Below are positions 60,302 to 64,000 of a stretch of DNA of 64,000 nucleotides, one piece after another. The stretch is from the NCBI GenBank assembly GCA_034430175.1, contig DAOUFI010000022.1, positions 124,001 through 188,000 of the forward strand, read 5' to 3'. The DNA comes from UBA6107 sp034430175. Its GTDB lineage: Bacteria > Chloroflexota > Anaerolineae > Anaerolineales > Anaerolineaceae. The position numbers were made by a program, and so were the translations under genes. The notes beneath the pieces were generated by a model. The model worked only from the letters and a program-made list of their open reading frames with translations. It did not search any database and was not told the origin of the DNA. How positions within the stretch are numbered: the stretch's first letter is position 1; every line of letters starts with the position of its first letter.

Positions 60302-62590
60302 CTAATATGATATTTGTTTATTCGCGATCATCACCTGACCCAGACTGATACCACCATCATTGGTAGGCACCTGTCTGTGGATGAGTGGATGAAAGCCTTC
60401 CTGACGCAACAGCGCCAGGGTTTTAGTCAGTAGTGTCATATTTTGCCACACCCCGCCAGAGAGCGCAACTGTCTCGAGTGAGGTTTCACTGCGAATCTGT
60501 TTACAAAGTTCAACAGAGAGTCGAGCCAAACCGTTATGGAATCGGGCAGAAATGGCCGTTTGGGGAATGCTACTTGACCAATCCTGAAGGATTTGTTCCA
60601 GTAAGGGTTTGATGAGGATGGTATCGCCATCGAATGGGATCGTGTATGCGTCTGGTTCGGAAGGATCACAGATAGCCTCCAATTCAATGGCTGCCTGACC
60701 TTCATAGGTAGCAGCTTGACGAATACCGATCATGGCGGAAACCGCGTCGAACAGGCGGCCCATGCTTGTGGTCAACGGCGTATTGATCTTGTGCTCAATT
60801 TGCGAGCGAAGAACGGTTCGTTCTTCGTAGCATAGAGAAGTGGCTGGTGCCAGGGTTTCAGGATAATCCAACCCGGAAGCCAGTAGATATGCCAACGCGA
60901 TCTTGGATGGATGACGGATGGCTGAGTCTCCACCAGGCAAGGGTAATTCGCTCAAGTGGAAGCGGCGTGAGAACGCGCGATAATTGCCGATCAATACCTC
61001 GCCCCCCCAGATGACGTTGTCTAGTCCCAGACCAGTTCCATCAAAGGTGAGACCAATGACTGACTCATCTGAATCCCACCCATTATCGACCAGGCAAGCT
61101 GCCAGGTGCGCGTGATGGTGTTGCACTCGGATAAGTGGCAGGGCAAGAGCTTCAGATCGCTCGACCGCGTATTTTGAGGAGAGGTAATCAGGATGTAAGT
61201 CGGCAGCGATTAATTCAGGGGTGATTCGGAAGAGATTCTTGAAATGCTCGATACCGGTTTCAAATGAATTCAGGGTTTCGTAATTCTCGAGATCGCCAAT
61301 GTGATGGCTGAGGAAGGCTTGCGATTCACGGGTCAGGCAGAAAGTGTTCTTTAACTCAGCGCCGCAGGCGAGAATCTGGTGTAGCGACGTAGGGAGAGGA
61401 ATACTCTGAGGCGCGTAACCGCGCGAACGGCGGATGGGGTAGAGTTGACCTTCAAAAACCCGGGTCACCGAATCGTCCACGCGCATGTGGATGGGGCGAT
61501 TGTTCATCAAGAAACCATCAGCGATCCCTGATAGACGTTGAATTGCCTCATTGTCGACAAAGGCGACTGGTTCTTCACTCAAATTTCCGCTTGTCATGAC
61601 GAAGACCTCAGGGAACCCCGGCTCGGGTTCGAGCAACAAGAAGTGAAGAGGAGTATAGGGGAGCATGAACCCTAAAGATGACTGACCCGGAGCGACGCCT
61701 TCAGCCAGGGTAATCCCGGCTTTTTTTCGCAGCAACACGATCGGATGCTGGGGTGAGGTCAGTAGATTTTCCTCAGCGGCTGAGATTTCGCAATATTTGC
61801 GGATGATCTCGAGCGAAAACGCCATCAGAGCAAATGGTTTGTCGCTGCGTTTTTTGCGTGAGCGCAGGTTATCCACAGCGATGGAATTTGAGGCATCGCA
61901 TGCCAGGTGGAAACCGCCAAGACCCTTAACCGCAAGGATCTTGCCTGCGTGTAGCCACGCGCGAGATTGTTGAATAGCCGTCTCCTTTTCAGCGAGATGT
62001 TTTCCGCCGGATTCGAGCCAAACTTGAGGTCCACAATCAGGGCAGGCAACCGGCTGCGCGTGGAAACGTCGGTCGCGGGGATCCTCGTATTCACGACGGC
62101 AATTCTTGCATAACGAAAATCCGGCCATGGTTGTTTTTGGGCGATCGTAGGGAATGTCACGGATGATCGAGAAGCGGGGGCCACAGTTAGTGCAGTTGAT
62201 GAACGGGTATCGGTAACGGCGGTCTTGCTGGTCGAACATTTCGCGCTGGCAATCGGGGCAAATACTCATATCTGGGGAAATGGGCACGAAGTTGCCTGAT
62301 TCTTCCAGGCTTGCAAGGATGGTAAACGAGTCAAAGTGATCGACTGGAATGATCTCAGTTATCACAGAGTCAATTCTGGCCAGGGGAGGGGCGTTAAGGC
62401 GTATCTCGGCAATGAATTTATCAATGTCTGATTTGTCGCCATTAACGGTAATTTCCACACCGCTGGATGAATTGCGTACCCAGCCGGTGAGGTGATGATT
62501 CTCTGCCAGATTGAATATGAATGGACGGAAACCGACTCCCTGGACTATCCCCTTTATTTTTATGAACTGGCCTGTGAATCCTTCGGTCAT
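60302..62590 (-). CDS. hypF: Carbamoyltransferase HypF
   Basis: The 762-residue protein has an N-terminal acylphosphatase domain (KGIVQGVGFRPFIFNL), a pair of zinc fingers (CPDC, CTNC, CKNC, CPDC), a YrdC domain (about 200-380) and a Kae1-like C-terminal domain with QHHHAHLAACLVDNG. It activates carbamoyl phosphate and passes the group to HypE. Its ATG overlaps the hypB stop. Confidence 0.95.
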   Translation of the reverse strand: MTEGFTGQFIKIKGIVQGVGFRPFIFNLAENHHLTGWVRNSSSGVEITVNGDKSDIDKFIAEIRLNAPPLARIDSVITEIIPVDHFDSFTILASLEESGNFVPISPDMSICPDCQREMFDQQDRRYRYPFINCTNCGPRFSIIRDIPYDRPKTTMAGFSLCKNCRREYEDPRDRRFHAQPVACPDCGPQVWLESGGKHLAEKETAIQQSRAWLHAGKILAVKGLGGFHLACDASNSIAVDNLRSRKKRSDKPFALMAFSLEIIRKYCEISAAEENLLTSPQHPIVLLRKKAGITLAEGVAPGQSSLGFMLPYTPLHFLLLEPEPGFPEVFVMTSGNLSEEPVAFVDNEAIQRLSGIADGFLMNNRPIHMRVDDSVTRVFEGQLYPIRRSRGYAPQSIPLPTSLHQILACGAELKNTFCLTRESQAFLSHHIGDLENYETLNSFETGIEHFKNLFRITPELIAADLHPDYLSSKYAVERSEALALPLIRVQHHHAHLAACLVDNGWDSDESVIGLTFDGTGLGLDNVIWGGEVLIGNYRAFSRRFHLSELPLPGGDSAIRHPSKIALAYLLASGLDYPETLAPATSLCYEERTVLRSQIEHKINTPLTTSMGRLFDAVSAMIGIRQAATYEGQAAIELEAICDPSEPDAYTIPFDGDTILIKPLLEQILQDWSSSIPQTAISARFHNGLARLSVELCKQIRSETSLETVALSGGVWQNMTLLTKTLALLRQEGFHPLIHRQVPTNDGGISLGQVMIANKQISY

Positions 62591-63261
62591 TTCCCCTGCT
62601 TGTAGTTGGATACAGTCCCTTTTAACCAGGCGATCCAGGCATCGAAACCTTCTCCGGTGCGACAGGAGACCGGAAAGGTTGTCAAGCCAGGATTTAACAT
62701 CTCTACACCCTTGCGGAAATAATCAATGTTGTATTCCACGTAGGGCATGAGGTCGGTTTTATTAATGATTAACACGTCCAGGCCGCGATAGATATTAGGA
62801 TATTTGTAGGGCTTATCGTCGCCTTCGGGAACACTGGCAATGAGCAGGTTAATATGGGTTCCCAAGTACCAGGCTGCCGGGCAGATAAGATTGCCGACGT
62901 TTTCCACGATCAACACGTCGATATCTTTGAGTGGCATCTGCTGTAGACCATCACTAAGCATGGAAGCTTCGAGGTGACAGTCACCGCCGGTATTAATCTG
63001 GATGGCGGGCATGCCTGCTTTGATGATCTTATCAGCGTCGATGGTCACCGGAGCGGTGTCGCCTTCAATCACGCCCAGAGTCAGGTCTTTTTGAAGATGG
63101 TTGATAGTCTGCAGGATGAAGCTGGTTTTCCCGGCGCCAGGTGAAGCCATGATATTGATCGAAAAGACCTGGTTGGCATCCAACAGCGCGCGGTTAAGGT
63201 TGGCCATACGATCGTTGGCGCGCAAGATTTTTTCAACGACCGGGACTTTGATAGGGCTCAT
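62587..63261 (-). CDS. hypB: Nickel-insertion GTPase HypB
   Basis: The 224-residue GTPase has P-loop ASPGAGKTSF, GDTAPVTIDADKI, INTGGDCHLEASML with the C/H metal residues, and NKTDLMPY. It lacks the N-terminal histidine- or cysteine-rich nickel store found in some homologues. It delivers nickel with HypA. Its start overlaps the hypA stop. Confidence 0.95.
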   Translation of the reverse strand: MSPIKVPVVEKILRANDRMANLNRALLDANQVFSINIMASPGAGKTSFILQTINHLQKDLTLGVIEGDTAPVTIDADKIIKAGMPAIQINTGGDCHLEASMLSDGLQQMPLKDIDVLIVENVGNLICPAAWYLGTHINLLIASVPEGDDKPYKYPNIYRGLDVLIINKTDLMPYVEYNIDYFRKGVEMLNPGLTTFPVSCRTGEGFDAWIAWLKGTVSNYKQGK

Positions 63262-63614
63262 TTAGTATCCTCTTTTTCGATTTCGATGCTGTCCAAATAG
63301 AATTCTTCTCCCCGGGTAATGATCACATTGTAGCCTTTGCAATTGGGGCAGGGACGTAATTCCTGTTCGATGTCGTACTCAGTTTGACAATCCTGGCATT
63401 TGAGAGTAGCTGGAATGCGGTTAAAAACAAGTTTCGCGCCTTCGCATATGGTGTTTTCGCTGATTGTATCCCAGTAGAATTGAACCGAGTCGTCAACAAT
63501 ACTGGAGAGTTTCCCGATCATGAGATTGATCGAAGTCACTTTTGACGCGCCAGCCTTTTTGGCGTTCTCCAGGGCTATATCCAGAATACCTTCAGTAACT
63601 GATAGTTCATGCAT
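63258..63614 (-). CDS. hypA: Nickel metallochaperone HypA
   Basis: The 118-residue protein starts MHELSVTEGIL with nickel-binding H2/E3 and has a zinc ribbon (CQDC and CPNC). It is the first hyp gene. ATG 63614 lies 7 bases after TATAAT, so the message is probably leaderless; the frame is open upstream to 63674 but that part is after a terminator and before the promoter. Confidence 0.95.
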   Translation of the reverse strand: MHELSVTEGILDIALENAKKAGASKVTSINLMIGKLSSIVDDSVQFYWDTISENTICEGAKLVFNRIPATLKCQDCQTEYDIEQELRPCPNCKGYNVIITRGEEFYLDSIEIEKEDTK

Positions 63615-63621
63615 GGCATGT

Positions 63622-63627
63622 ATTATA
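63622..63627 (-). promoter_or_regulatory. -10 box of hypA, leaderless type
   Basis: TATAAT on the minus strand ends 7 bases before the hypA ATG, with ACATGCC and no ribosome site between. Confidence 0.55.
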
Positions 63628-63666
63628 AACTTATTCGGACAAATTATGGGTGAATAAGAGAGAAAA

Positions 63667-63690
63667 AATCTCAACTTTTTAGTTGAGATT
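63667..63690 (-). terminator. Terminator of the cyclic-nucleotide-binding gene
   Basis: A perfect 10-base stem (63667-63676, 63681-63690) with a 4-base loop is followed on the minus strand by TTTTTTCT. The stem contains the end of the coding region. Confidence 0.8.
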
Positions 63691-64000
63691 AGGATGATTT
63701 TCTTTGACGATCAGATTCATCAGTTGCAATCGCGTAGTGAGAAATGACCTCGCAGCCACGTTGGCAATCCGACGGTAAATAAAAAAACCGATATCGTGGT
63801 CTTCATCACAAAGAGGAATCAGAATGCGTGAATCCAAGCGAATAAGGCGACAGAAGGTGACTGTGGTAACCGTGCCTGTGCGTTGACGCACAATTGGGGT
63901 CAGCGCTGACCAACCGCATATATCCAGGGGAGCCAGATGGCTGGTTTCAACCTGACCATAAGAGGGGACATAAACCTCAACACGCATGTCCCCTTCGAGA
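63679..64000 (-). CDS. Cyclic-nucleotide-binding-domain protein, C-terminal part
   Basis: The gene enters from beyond the window edge, so its start is not visible. At least 106 residues are seen. They match the second half of a cNMP-binding domain: LAPLDICGWSALTP, RQRTGTVTTVTFCRLIRLDS, then LCDEDHDIGFFIYRRIANVAA and RLQLMNL. The GE-RSA-type phosphate cassette is poorly kept, so nucleotide binding is uncertain. No DNA-binding helix-turn-helix follows, unlike Crp/Fnr. Small proteins of this type occur beside [NiFe] hydrogenase genes, and the hyp operon follows directly. Confidence 0.7.
   Translation of the reverse strand, partial: LEGDMRVEVYVPSYGQVETSHLAPLDICGWSALTPIVRQRTGTVTTVTFCRLIRLDSRILIPLCDEDHDIGFFIYRRIANVAARSFLTTRLQLMNLIVKENHPNLN

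Noticed and set aside
1..64000. tRNA, rRNA, CRISPR arrays, insertion sequences or phage genes
   Set aside because: The intergenic regions were read through and no cloverleaf, regular spaced repeats, transposase or integrase pattern was seen.

Overview
The window looks like a contiguous piece of a chromosome from an Anaerolineae-type member of the Chloroflexota. This is inferred from family content: AlkZ-related and DUF1461 proteins, several cytoplasmic or single-pass Ser/Thr kinases, zinc-ribbon LysM proteins, a DAK2/DegV pair and a zinc-type L28, at a base composition near 50% GC. No tRNA, rRNA, CRISPR array, transposase or prophage was recognised, and no stretch over 300 bases lacks a gene. 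Most transcription units end in clear hairpins. Many starts have a good Shine-Dalgarno sequence, but at least nine have a TANAAT box 5-9 bases before the ATG and no ribosome site, which suggests frequent leaderless transcription.

Region 1 (1-8443): the start of a membrane protein, a UbiE/MenG-type methyltransferase, then a complete phosphate regulon phoP-phoR-pstS-pstC-pstA-pstB-phoU, with 11-base-spaced TTAAC repeats just before pstS. Region 2 (8474-15432): a Fpg-type DNA glycosylase, an orphan sugar-type ABC ATPase, phosphoglycerate mutase, a DUF1461 membrane protein coupled to a membrane-fused spermidine-synthase-like protein, a methyltransferase and an LCP-like protein. Region 3 (15529-18522, minus strand): an operon with a TIM-barrel/cell-wall-binding-like protein, a divergent FtsZ, and two small genes (72 and 83 residues). 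Region 4 (18620-25319): a nucleotide-sugar-epimerase-like protein, GH57 and GH13 alpha-glucan enzymes placed tail to tail, and an AlkZ-related protein.

Region 5 (25491-39195): a lipoprotein fusing a TolB-like propeller to a sugar-binding-protein domain, a thiolase, then CapA-like lipoprotein, cyclase, class III aminotransferase and thioredoxin reductase. These are followed by a zinc-ribbon LysM protein, HemW, a Tat-exported L,D-transpeptidase, two small-molecule or membrane enzymes and a DegV protein. Region 6 (39224-47953) keeps an old gene order also known from Bacillus: coaD, recG, degV (FakB-like), DAK2/FakA, Asp23 (YloU), rpmB, rpe and a PrkC-like kinase. Region 7 (48021-56333): an SH3-type protein, glutamine synthetase without the adenylylation tyrosine, then a signalling operon of kinase-propeller, PP2C phosphatase, J-domain/vWA fusion, zinc-ribbon/FHA, a 79-residue protein, an OmpR-type regulator and thioredoxin. 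Region 8 (56338-64000, minus strand): a PIG-L deacetylase, a methyltransferase, and a full hypABFCDE [NiFe]-hydrogenase maturation operon preceded by a cyclic-nucleotide-binding-domain gene that runs off the window.

The strongest candidates for undescribed biology are the kinase/phosphatase/J-vWA/FHA operon, the altered FtsZ with its three co-transcribed partners, and the leaderless-promoter pattern.
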